A stretch of DNA of 64,000 nucleotides, taken from Lytechinus pictus. Taxonomy: Eukaryota; Echinodermata; Echinoidea; Temnopleuroida; Toxopneustidae. The DNA is taken from contig NC_087245.1 of NCBI RefSeq assembly GCF_037042905.1, positions 13,906,501 through 13,970,500 of the forward strand. The letters run 5' to 3'. Below, piece by piece: positions 1 through 9,587 of the stretch; the first letter of the stretch is position 1, and every line of letters begins with the position of its first letter. The translations under genes and the position numbers were made by a program. The notes under the pieces were generated by a model, which was not told the DNA's origin, did no database searches, and saw only the letters and a program-made list of their open reading frames with translations.

Positions 1-126
1 AATGAAATGTCAGAGCTGTTTCGTCTTGGGTTCGGAATACTATATAGTAGTCCACTATTCTGCAGGGGATTCATTTAATTGCGGGACACTAAAGGGGATA
101 TAACCAGCAAAATGCTACAAGTAGTG

Positions 127-166
127 GTACTACTACTACTACTACTACTACTACTATTACTACTGG
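127..166. repeat. (CTA)n trinucleotide microsatellite
   Basis: About 13 uninterrupted TAC/CTA units. Its translation as a poly-leucine run is not meaningful. The rest of 1-230 shows nothing I recognise. Confidence 0.9.
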
Positions 167-315
167 CCGTAACAGACCCATCACCGCCCCGAAACTTCCC
201 GGAGATACTGCTCAGCCGCTGGTCAGACTCGAGTCAACTCCCAGCAATTCCACCCCAGCTTCCCTCACTGCACTGCACAGCGGAGATCGATAATCGACGC
301 CCCGGATCGACCGGT

Positions 316-509
316 GGAATCGCATGAAATATTACATTTTTTCCATATCCTGTGGGTAGATTTACAAAGACATCTCGTCCTTTCAGTGCAGAGTTAATTT
401 CATCGACTTGCAAATCCTTAAATCGGTCAATATTCAGCGTTTTAGAGGCATATTCAGTGCTCTTTGATATTTCGTCGTCACTCTTCGCCAAGAATCCAAG
501 GGTCGCCAT
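316..509 (-). CDS. RecQ-helicase-like first exon, partial
   Basis: Read on the minus strand from ATG at 509, the open frame gives about 65 residues. It holds a RecQ-type segment: a DLQVDEINSALKGRDVFVNL-like Q-region followed by LPTGYGK, the Walker A motif of the helicase ATPase. The sequence then reads NVIFHAIP where RecQ proteins continue with an aliphatic helix. The usual serine after the Walker lysine is Asn here. Homology stops near 316, so the exon either ends by splicing (no perfect GTRAGT donor is visible) or is truncated. RecQ proteins are ATP-dependent 3'-5' DNA helicases in repair. RecQ-like single-domain fragments also occur in many copies in invertebrate genomes, so this may be a repeat-derived copy and not the housekeeping gene. 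Confidence 0.5.
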
Positions 510-520
510 TCAAGAGGAGC

Positions 521-585
521 TCATGAATATTTAATATGACGTCATAGCAGCTCGCGCTAGCTCTCATTGGATGATTTTCACCGAC
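521..585. promoter_or_regulatory. CRE/CCAAT promoter-like block
   Basis: A perfect CRE (TGACGTCA, 537-544) lies 28 bp upstream of the RecQ-like ATG at 509. An A/T stretch (ATATTTAATA) is at 527-536, and an inverted CCAAT box (ATTGG) is at about 576-580. The layout suits a short promoter for the minus-strand exon, or a bidirectional one also serving the LINE 5' region. Inferred from motifs only. Confidence 0.4.
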
Positions 586-917
586 CAGTTTTTGGTCGGT
601 GAATTGGTAAAAACGATAAAAAACAAAAGAAAGTCGGTGAAATTCGGGTCAGATGTCCAGAGGCCCTGTCTCGCGGCGCTCTGCTTCGCTCTCTCCCGTG
701 CTTTGCCATGTTCGCTCGGAAAGCAGCCGACAGGGCCTCGACAAGAGGCTACGTCAAACCCGGCGGATATGGTTCCGATTAAAAACGATATCGGCCATTA
801 AGAACGATAGGGATTGTAAGATGTTCGTCAGAGAGTAACACGTGTCGCGGGTTCGCCTCCTCTCTCCCATTACGTAACGTGGATATTTGAAGTTGAAAAA
901 AATCGGTAACTACGAAA

Positions 918-1733
918 ATGTCGAGCGGTCATCGAGGGAAACAAGGCGGGAAACGCCCTCGACCATCTACCGGCTCTAGTCCCGAAGGACCTGCTCTCTT
1001 GCCTGCCATTAAGAATCTGTTAGCAGAGGAGATAGGAAAGGTACTAGATAGAATTCAAGTTTTGGAACTTAACTTTGAAGCCAAAATAAAGAAATTTGAA
1101 GAAAAACTTAACGATGTTGTGAATTCGGTCACTTTTAATGGACAAAATATTTCAGAACTTCAGCAGAAAATAGAGGAGGATAAGGAAATAGTCAACCAGG
1201 AAATTGACAGCCTCAAGTCATACATTAATCGAGAAAATTTACTTTTTCACGGAATAGTAGAAGGTAATCAACAGGAAGATGTGGAGAACCTTTTACGCGA
1301 CTTTTTTGTGGAGCATCTTAGATTGGATAGAGCGATTGCAGATAGGATTGAATTTCAAAGAGCCCATCGGATCAACTCTGCCAGAAGACCGCGCCCCATC
1401 ATTGCAAGATTTTTAAGATATAAAGATCGCACTGCTGTGTTTCTAAGGGCGAAGAATTTGAAAGGTTCACGCATGTTTATTACAGAGGATCTCCCACTGC
1501 GAATAAGAGAACGTCAACGAGCTCAATTGCCAGCCTTAAAGGCAGCCCGGTCTTCAGGTAAGATGGCTTATTTCTCCCGAAGCGAACCTTGGAAATTGTA
1601 TATCGATCGAGTTTACGTGCCACGGGAGAGACAACAAGTGTTCATTCGGCAACTTCCTACAGAGACACATCCCGGTAACCCAGGAATACGTCTTCAGGGA
1701 GCTACTGGTGCAGAGCCCAATCTCCCTGAATAA
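918..1733 (+). CDS. LINE (L1/Tx1-type) ORF1 protein
   Basis: 271 residues. An N-terminal basic Ser/Gly/Pro-rich stretch is followed by a long heptad-rich coiled coil (about 30-100) and an RRM-like/C-terminal region typical of L1 ORF1p (Transposase_22 family): ENLLFHGI, a run ending in FQRAHRI, RPRPIIARFLRYKDRTAVFL and ITEDLP followed by Arg-rich helix. In L1 elements this protein trimerises through the coiled coil, binds RNA and acts as a nucleic acid chaperone in the retrotransposition RNP. The frame is intact. The likely partner ORF2 starts 3.27 kb downstream, an unusually long separation, so co-membership in one element is probable but not shown. Upstream, 586-917 would be its 5' UTR. Confidence 0.85.
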   Translation: MSSGHRGKQGGKRPRPSTGSSPEGPALLPAIKNLLAEEIGKVLDRIQVLELNFEAKIKKFEEKLNDVVNSVTFNGQNISELQQKIEEDKEIVNQEIDSLKSYINRENLLFHGIVEGNQQEDVENLLRDFFVEHLRLDRAIADRIEFQRAHRINSARRPRPIIARFLRYKDRTAVFLRAKNLKGSRMFITEDLPLRIRERQRAQLPALKAARSSGKMAYFSRSEPWKLYIDRVYVPRERQQVFIRQLPTETHPGNPGIRLQGATGAEPNLPE

Positions 1734-4700
1734 GCGCTATGAGAATACAAGGAGAAAAGCTTGGATAAGTATCATTTATGTTTACATTCGCTTTACACTA
1801 AGCATTTAATTTTCTAGACTACGGAGTTAAAGAGGTTTTCACAAAGTGAGACCCTTCTAAACACCATTTAAACTGTTTAACTGTGACAAGAATTTGGTTT
1901 GATGAAATAATTCATAACAAAATGCGAGTCAACTAACAGCAAAATTGTATATTATTTCTGAAAGATGCAATGAAGATGATTGAAGAATATTCCTATTCAA
2001 ACAAAAAAAGGAAGAGAAATGCAGGACAAAGAAGACAGGAAAATATAACAGCAATAACTAAAGCGTGGGGTGAGAAAAGATATGGCGTACTCTTATCAAC
2101 TGAGAACACTTGCGTGATGGAGAATGAATTACTAAAAACTATTTTTTTTTTTTGACGCAAGGAAGGAAAGGAGATGCAATGTTCAAAAGTGAAAAGCTAG
2201 AAAGTTGATATTATGATTATCAAAGATATTATGCAACGAGAAGAAACTAGAAGAAGTTCATGGAACAATCACCCTTTATTTTGTGTAAAAGTTACATAGA
2301 CCTGTATACATATATTTATTTTTCTTTAAATAAATATTAATCAGAGCCTAAAGTGGCTCTGATTGCTTGTGTAGGCTATTCTTAGGCCTTCTTATATGTA
2401 CCAAGTAAATATTAAAAAATATAGGCCTACTAAAGAAAGCCTCTTCTTTTGTTTTTTTTCACCATTTCTCTTTTATATTTGTGGGAATAAGTAATAACAA
2501 AACTTTAAGTTCAAACCAAGAGAAAAGGAGGAAAAAGGTAATGGCATTTCAAGTTGCGTCTTTTTAAAAAAAAACTGCAGTGAATTAAAGTGCTGTGGAG
2601 CTATACTTTGTAAAATAAGTATGGATTTCCTTTGCAAAATAACTATGGATTTGAAGAGATACTTTTTTTATCCAATATAAATAAATGGATATACGTATAC
2701 ATTGTATGTATTTACAATATGCATTTTTATTTTATGATCTCCTATCTCTCTCCCTCCCTCTCTATACGCTCTCGGGGACTGCCTCAAATAATGACAGGAA
2801 TGCTAGTTAATGTTGTAGGTCTGATGCCAATATCTATAGCTACGTGTATCTGGTTATGTCAATTTCTCCGCTTTGCATAGCAGATAGGAGTAACTGTCTG
2901 AAAAAAGGGAAGACAAAAAAGGTAAATCTTCCTTCAATAGTTATGATGTTAATTGGATAAAAAAATAGCGCATTCCGATAGTCCATTGGTATTGTCATTA
3001 TTGTAAGCGAGAGGCGGAGGGAGAGAGAGGGACTGGCAAAAAGATGTTAAATAACATTCTTTAATTTTTTTTTTTTTCTTCTTTTTTTTTTTTTTTTCTT
3101 TCTTTTTTTTTACTTTTTTTTTTTGAGAGAGTTAATGCATTAATCTTTGGTGTGTTGAAAAAAAATAAGGTACACAAATATTACCTAACTTGCAATTCAT
3201 TAATTTTTGAGCTTGAATTTGCAAGGTAGGAAGGGTTTTCTTGGCTGATTCACTATACCACTTTTAGCCAAAAAAAAAAGGTGAAGAAAGGAGAAAAAAG
3301 AATGGAATGCACAGTCTAATTTAAATGCATAACCTTAATCGGTTTTATAAAAGAATAAATATTGCTAATGAAGGTAGACAGGATGAATAGCTCTGTGTGC
3401 ATTTGCAATTTTGTTCGTCTGTATGACCCTGAGTTGAAAGCAATATCTTGTTGCTGGTGATTATGCATTAAGTCTTTTTTCTATCGCCCATCCCAGAAAT
3501 TTTTGAATGATAATAGTCGCATGGAATGACTCTTTCAACAATTAGAGTCTTTGAAATTTCTTAAGGGTTATTGATCTACATATTCAATGAAACAAAATAA
3601 TGAAGGAGTGGAAGGATTTTGCTTCATGCAGGTATAGCTTTAATTGGCAGAGTACATTATTTGGATATCTGTGTTACAATGGCTCTAAACAAATTATCAT
3701 AGGCAATTTGAATAGCTCCATTAATGTTATTGAAAATAACCAGCTATTCGAGTGGCAAGAAATTTGCTCTCATTTGTTTCTGATTGTTCTGATTAGAACT
3801 GCGCTATTTTATATGGGATCTCAAGTACTTTGAAGAGTTTTGTCATTTATTCTGATGAACTGGGGGACAGAGCGATTTTGAATGACGTTTATTGTGTTGG
3901 ACAAATGTTTGTTCCATGCATGCATGTATAGTGGGTCCAGTGGGTGGAACATGCATGACTACATCACAGAACGAGTCTGAAAGATTCCCATATACATTCT
4001 TAAGGATAATCATGACGTTGTTGTTGGTATTGTCATTTGATTTGAATTGATTGAAATGTGTTTTTTTTTTTCTTTCACTCATTGTATCACTTATCATGCT
4101 TATTATAAATAGAGGACACATGATAGTAGCTCTTCTCATACCAAATCTCATTCATATTGGTTTACAGAAGAATAACAAATATGCCAATGCAGGTATAAAA
4201 GTCCTGTTGTATATGTTTATTGGAACGGTGTTATTGTTATTTGGTATTTTTGCCTTTCTATTAGGATGTAGAAGAATATGAATAGTTTGGACAGGTTGGA
4301 ACATAATGGTCATTGAGCGGTTCACATGTGCGGTCATGTGTATTTTTTTTTTCATGCATGTATAATGAGTGTAGACTATTAAGTGTTCAGTCTAATGGAA
4401 GTACATCATGACATGTTTGAATTGTGTTCTTTTGTTCATACAGTGATACATGCAACACTGATCTTAATTGGATATTGACTGGAAGGGTATTTTACTTATT
4501 CATTGTATCACTTTAATTTTAATGGAAACAAAATAGGTCAGCACACATACCTGGTGATGTTTCCTCAATGAATATTCTTGACTGATAGTTTCGAATTTTT
4601 GTTTTGTTTTTATAAGCGTAGTTTGGGCATTTGACTAAAGCTAGATAGTACAATTGTAAATATGTAAATAGATAAACGAGAATAGGTACAAAAGATAGGC

Positions 4701-5001
4701 AAAAAATAACTTTTCTCCTTATTTAATGCTTTGTCAAATTCTACAAAGACAGACAGACAGGTGCCTTAGTTTCTGAGCTTTTTTTGGGGAGGAAGACTTT
4801 AAGAAATGAACGGGAAGGGAGGGGGGGGGGGGGGTGGAGCGCGTCACGCATCAGTCTCTACATCTGTGCATTTTTTGATCTCTCTTGTATACATAATCTT
4901 TCAAAACCCTACTCAAAGGGCTCTTTTAGAAACAAGCTTCGTCTCAGCATCTCTAGAATATTTTGAGGTATATAATATTTGTCATTCATTTTTTTTTCTT
5001 A
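1734..5001. other. Non-coding interval between LINE ORF1 and ORF2
   Basis: AT-rich sequence without a convincing gene. It holds a 10-bp-stem hairpin (2339-2364), a long T-rich run (3061-3124) and a G-run (about 4819-4836). Short open frames here (for example 2632-2880 and 4051-4281) have no family signature. It could be a long inter-ORF region of the LINE or a separate insertion; no clear element ends were found. Confidence 0.5.
2339..2364. other. Hairpin, 10-bp perfect stem
   Basis: AATCAGAGCC and GGCTCTGATT pair around a 6-nt loop (TAAAGT). It is not the histone 3' stem-loop: stem sequence and loop length differ. Function unknown. Confidence 0.7.
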
Positions 5002-8000
5002 ATGGATTTGGATCGTTTATCTGTTAATTGCAGTTTTCTCTCTTTGAATGTGAAAGGTTTAAGAGATAAGTTAAAAAGAGAAAGAATTTTTACTTGGTTG
5101 AAGGATAAGAAAGCAGATGTAGTTTTCTTGCAAGAAACTTTTAGTACAAGGGAAGTCGAAGAAGTATGGGGTTCTGGGTGGAATGGAAACATATACTATA
5201 GTCATGGTACATGTCATAGTCGGGGGGTCAGTGTACTAATCAACTCCAAATTAGGCATCCAGATTCTGGACACAAAGACTGACGAAAATGGAAGGTTTAT
5301 AATTATGGAATGCATTTTACAAGATATAAAGTTAGTTTTAGTTAATGTGTACTTCCCTGTTCAAGGTCATAACATGGAGCGAAACACAGTTTTACACAAT
5401 TTGAATATAGTTTTAAAAGAAAAACATGATCGAGGTGTTCCTCTTATTATAGGGGGAGATTTTAATTTAGTAAGGAATAATGACTTAGACTACATGGGAA
5501 ATAATACAAGACAGTTTCAGTCTTCTTTTCAGAAGAACTTTGATAATTTTGTATGTGATTTAAATTTAGTTGATATTTGGAGGGAAATTAATGGCGTTAA
5601 GAGACAGTATACTTTTAGACAAATTAACCCCTTTATGCAAAGCAGGTTAGATTATTGGTTTATTACAGAAAGTTTTAGAAAATATGTTTTAACATGTGAT
5701 ATAATACCGTCTATAGCGCCAGATCACTCGGCGGTTGTATTTCAACTCTTTAATAAACCCTCTCAGCCATTCCAAACATTTAAAGGCACTTATTGGAAAT
5801 TTAACAATAGTTTGTGTACAGACGGTGATTTTACTCGACAAATGAAAGACGAAATTATCAATTTGAAAGGAACTTTTAAAGAAGAAATCAAAGATAAGAG
5901 AATATTTTGGGATTTCTTGAAAATGAAAATCAGCAATTTTTCTCGGAAATATTCAAAGGAAAAGGCTAAAAAACGAAGAGAGAAAATCAAAGATTTAGAA
6001 AAAGAAATTGATGGTATTCAAACGAGATTAATTACAAATATGAATAAACAATCAATCGATTTATTAGAGAATAAAAAGACAGAATTAAAGGCATGTTATG
6101 ATTATGTGAGCGAAGGTCTTAAAATTAGATCGAGAGCTTCTTTTTATGAAAGTGGGGAAAGGGATACCAGGTACTTCACTCAGTTAATGGAATCCAACAA
6201 AAGGAAAACAAATATTCGTAAATTATCAATAAGAGATAGAATAACTTTTGATCAAAAGGAAATAAAAAATGAAATAAGGAATTTTTATAGCATGTTATAT
6301 GCAAAGAGAGATGATAAAATCCTTGATGATGATTTTTTCTCCGATGTAACAAAATTATCAGACGAATCGATGAAGTCATGTGAAGGGAAAATTACGGAAG
6401 GTGAATGTTTAGCTGCCTTAAAAGGGATGAAGTTAAATAAATCACCAGGTAATGACGGGCTTAGCGTAGAATTTTATTTAGTGTTCTGGCCACTGATTGG
6501 GGATGTTTTAGTTGATGCTTTAAATAATGCTTTTATAAGAGGAGAACTTTCGCCATCACAAAGACAAGCAACTATTACTTTAATTCATAAAGAAGGAAAG
6601 GATCCATTATATATTAAAAATTATCGGCCCATCTCACTGTTAAATGTAGACTACAAGATTTTGGCAAAGGTACTATCAACAAGAATAAAGGAGGTGTTGC
6701 ATGAAATAATCAATGTCGACCAAGTAGGATATTTAAAAGGAAGGAATATTGGGGAAGCTATTAGACTTATAGATGACATGATTTTTCATTCAGTAAATAA
6801 TGATATATCGGCATATTTATTGGCCATTGATTTTGAAAAGGCATTTGATTCGGTTTCACATTGTTTTTTATTTAAAGTATTGCAAACTTTTGGTTTTGGA
6901 CTATCGTTTTGTAAATGGATAAGTACTTTGTATAAAAAAGCTGAAAGTTGTGTTTTTAATGGCAGTATTTCAACAGGTTACTTTGATATAGGGAGAGGGG
7001 TAAGACAAGGAGATCCGTTATCCCCCTATCTCTTTATTTTATGTATTGAAATTTTGGCTAACAGAATAAGACTCGATCCAGAAATTCACGGAATTAAGTT
7101 TGGAAATACAGAAGTTAAGCAAATTCTATACGCAGATGATATGACAATTTTTGTAAAAGACACTCGGTCCATTGAAAAGTTAGATATGCTGTTCGAATGT
7201 TTTGCCGAAACGTCAGGATTGAGGATGAATAAAGATAAAACCTTTATTATGTTACTGGGACACCATGAACAAACAGATCAAATTTTACCTTTTGGTAAAG
7301 TGGAGCAGATGGTTAGGATCTTAGGTATATATTTTTCATTAGATAGAGAAAGTCAAATAAGAATAAATTACAAAGAAATACTTAGTAGAATAAAGAAAAT
7401 TTTGATGTGGTGGAAGCAAAGGGATTTGACATTAATGGGCAAAATTCAGTTAATTAAAACATTTGTACTATCTAAATTGATATACATTTCTTCTCTTACC
7501 ATTATCCCGACATGGGTAATAGAGGATCTTAATACATTGATCTTTGGATTTTTATGGGGTGGTAAAGATAACATTAAAAGAGACATTGTTTATTTAGATT
7601 ATGATCATGCTGGTCTAAAAATGACAGATTTTCAGTTATTCATTAAGACACAAAGAATTATGTGGATTAAAAGACTTATAATGGGAGAGCCAAAAATGAA
7701 ATGGAAACAATATTTCAGATACTTAGCACACGGTATGGGAGGATTGCTAATTTTTTTTAGTAACCTCACAATGGATTTGATAGGATTTGAACTGCCGGAA
7801 TTTTATACAGAAATGTTAGATGTATGGTTTAATAAGAAATTGTTTTTACTTAAAGAAGAGAAGAATAAAAGAAATGAGATCATTTTTAATAATAGGTGCA
7901 TCCGTTTGAAAGGACAAACATATTATAATGAAAAGCTGTTTTTGAAGAAAATTTATAAACTCCATCATATTGTAGATAAAGATGGGAAAATGAAGTCTAT

Positions 8001-8775
8001 TTCGACCTTTCAAAAAATGGGGTTGGATCGTTTTGAAATAGAAAAGATACTCGAAATTTTTAATAATATTCCATACTTTTGGAAGGACTCGCTGAAAAAA
8101 AATGGTCAAAGTTCCATAGATAGTGAGTTAGTTTTGGATTTTCAATTAAAGGGCAGGATTTTTGATTTGCATGACATCACATCAAAAAGAATATACGATA
8201 CTCTTATAAGTATGAAATCGGATATACCCCAAGCATTTAAAAAGCTTGAGGAAAAATATAATATAACAAAAAAAGATATTTCTGAGATTTTTCTAAGACC
8301 ACGAAAATCGACTCTGAATAGTAGACTCAGAGAATTTCAATATAAAATATTACACAATATACTATACACAAAAAAATATTTATATTTATTTAAAATGACA
8401 ACAGATGATTTATGTTCATTCTGTAGTAAAGAAGAAGAAACATATGATCATATATTCTTTTCATGTGATAAGATAAAAACTATATGGAAAGAATGTGGGA
8501 ACATGCTTCAACTCCCTATCATTACAAATATAGATAAAAAAGGTGTACACGTAGGCGTGGAATGTTCAACTAAAGGAGAGGCTCAATTATTAAATCACAT
8601 AATAATCCTGATAAAGTATATGATTTTAAAGAATAGTAGAAACACAAAAGATCCACCGACCCTTAACCATATTAAGGAAAAAATACAAGAAGATAGACTA
8701 GAAGAAAGAAAACTAGCTGAACAGAGAGGTCTATTAACAAACCATTTCAGAAAATGGGACAAGTTTATTTTCTAG
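5002..8775 (+). CDS. LINE (L1/Tx1-type) ORF2: endonuclease-reverse transcriptase
   Basis: A 1257-residue frame from ATG 5002; the frame is open from 4963, but the extra 13 residues are a hydrophobic run and 5002 fits the start of the endonuclease fold. The N-terminal APE-type endonuclease shows SLNVKGLRD (Asn16), VFLQETF (Glu45), GGDFNLV, RLDYWF and APDHSAV, the metal and phosphate ligands. The RT domain has KSPGNDGL, YRPISLLN, AIDFEKAFDSV, GVRQGDPLSPYLF and catalytic YADD (codons 7129-7140, Tyr710), then a thumb. A C-terminal CxxC...HxxxxC knuckle (CSFCSKEEETYDHIFFSC) matches L1 ORF2p. The enzyme nicks target DNA and copies LINE RNA by target-primed reverse transcription. No stop or frameshift, and all motifs are present, so this copy could be recently active. 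Codons are AT-rich, unlike the UGT and TRIM genes. Confidence 0.93.
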   Translation: MDLDRLSVNCSFLSLNVKGLRDKLKRERIFTWLKDKKADVVFLQETFSTREVEEVWGSGWNGNIYYSHGTCHSRGVSVLINSKLGIQILDTKTDENGRFIIMECILQDIKLVLVNVYFPVQGHNMERNTVLHNLNIVLKEKHDRGVPLIIGGDFNLVRNNDLDYMGNNTRQFQSSFQKNFDNFVCDLNLVDIWREINGVKRQYTFRQINPFMQSRLDYWFITESFRKYVLTCDIIPSIAPDHSAVVFQLFNKPSQPFQTFKGTYWKFNNSLCTDGDFTRQMKDEIINLKGTFKEEIKDKRIFWDFLKMKISNFSRKYSKEKAKKRREKIKDLEKEIDGIQTRLITNMNKQSIDLLENKKTELKACYDYVSEGLKIRSRASFYESGERDTRYFTQLMESNKRKTNIRKLSIRDRITFDQKEIKNEIRNFYSMLYAKRDDKILDDDFFSDVTKLSDESMKSCEGKITEGECLAALKGMKLNKSPGNDGLSVEFYLVFWPLIGDVLVDALNNAFIRGELSPSQRQATITLIHKEGKDPLYIKNYRPISLLNVDYKILAKVLSTRIKEVLHEIINVDQVGYLKGRNIGEAIRLIDDMIFHSVNNDISAYLLAIDFEKAFDSVSHCFLFKVLQTFGFGLSFCKWISTLYKKAESCVFNGSISTGYFDIGRGVRQGDPLSPYLFILCIEILANRIRLDPEIHGIKFGNTEVKQILYADDMTIFVKDTRSIEKLDMLFECFAETSGLRMNKDKTFIMLLGHHEQTDQILPFGKVEQMVRILGIYFSLDRESQIRINYKEILSRIKKILMWWKQRDLTLMGKIQLIKTFVLSKLIYISSLTIIPTWVIEDLNTLIFGFLWGGKDNIKRDIVYLDYDHAGLKMTDFQLFIKTQRIMWIKRLIMGEPKMKWKQYFRYLAHGMGGLLIFFSNLTMDLIGFELPEFYTEMLDVWFNKKLFLLKEEKNKRNEIIFNNRCIRLKGQTYYNEKLFLKKIYKLHHIVDKDGKMKSISTFQKMGLDRFEIEKILEIFNNIPYFWKDSLKKNGQSSIDSELVLDFQLKGRIFDLHDITSKRIYDTLISMKSDIPQAFKKLEEKYNITKKDISEIFLRPRKSTLNSRLREFQYKILHNILYTKKYLYLFKMTTDDLCSFCSKEEETYDHIFFSCDKIKTIWKECGNMLQLPIITNIDKKGVHVGVECSTKGEAQLLNHIIILIKYMILKNSRNTKDPPTLNHIKEKIQEDRLEERKLAEQRGLLTNHFRKWDKFIF

Positions 8776-9209
8776 AGATGCTGGGGCTAAGAAAATTCAA
8801 GCATACATTTAGGTGCACAAGTTAGATCATGATTGCGGCACAGAATGCAGATTGAAATGGAGGGTAGCTAGGTTGAGGGGAGGGAAGCAGGCCGCGCTTC
8901 CTGGGCTGGGCTTAGATGGGATATGGAGGGGGGGGGGGTTACTCATTCAATTTACTCATTCAATTTAATTGCGTTGCTATACATTTTTGTTGTTGTTGTC
9001 TGTATTTTTTTTTTTCTACAGACTAAGTATTAACTTTGTTGTAGATGACTCGAATGTTATATTCTGTATTTTTTGTATGTATAATTTTTTGTATTATGAA
9101 CAATTATTTATTTGACTTTGTGAACAGTGTTTTGTTGATATTATATTACTTGTATGAATTTGAATTGAATGATTTTAATAAATACTATTACAAAACAAAA
9201 AAAAATATC
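8776..9209 (+). mobile_element. LINE 3' UTR and poly-A tail
   Basis: The region following ORF2 carries G-runs (8925-8938), a polyadenylation signal AATAAA (9177-9182) and an A-rich tail ending about 9208. This gives the 3' boundary of the LINE. The matching 5' target duplication was not located. Confidence 0.75.
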
Positions 9210-9211
9210 TG

Positions 9212-9234
9212 CCGGCGGATACGGTATCCGCCGG
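9212..9234. repeat. GC-rich palindrome at the LINE 3' junction
   Basis: CCGGCGGATAC and GTATCCGCCGG pair with a single central base. It sits directly beyond the LINE poly-A tail, so it is flanking target sequence. Confidence 0.8.
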
Positions 9235-9587
9235 TGGAACCGAATCCGCCGCTACACCGGCGGCATGGTCGAGTGATTTTTGTAGCCTGTTATTAGTCGT
9301 TTCGCGTGTATTTGACACAGAAGCTGCTTGCACCGTAAGATGATGCACACAACACCCCATGGCCCTGGGAAGGGGGGGGGGGGTGCTGCGTGTATTATTT
9401 TTCATCGGCAGCATCCCCTGGATTTCTGGTAGGTATGTCACATGGGAGAAATGTATGGAAAATGATCAACATCTTGTGTTGAAAACCCTTTTTTTTTTCT
9501 TGTAAATTTTTTGGTGCCAAAACGACCTTTATTTTGCAGGGAAACCTTTCTTTTTTGTTTTGCTTGTCAAATTTACATCGGTAGATT
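9235..9587. other. Intergenic, no gene seen
   Basis: It contains a poly-G run (9371-9382) and T-rich stretches. No feature beyond low complexity is recognised. Confidence 0.6.

Noticed and set aside
2339-2364. Histone mRNA 3' stem-loop
   Set aside because: Stem is 10 bp with different sequence and a 6-nt loop, and there is no histone gene nearby.
4051-4281. 76-residue hydrophobic frame, membrane-like
   Set aside because: AT-rich sequence gives hydrophobic codons; no start context, homology or conservation evidence.
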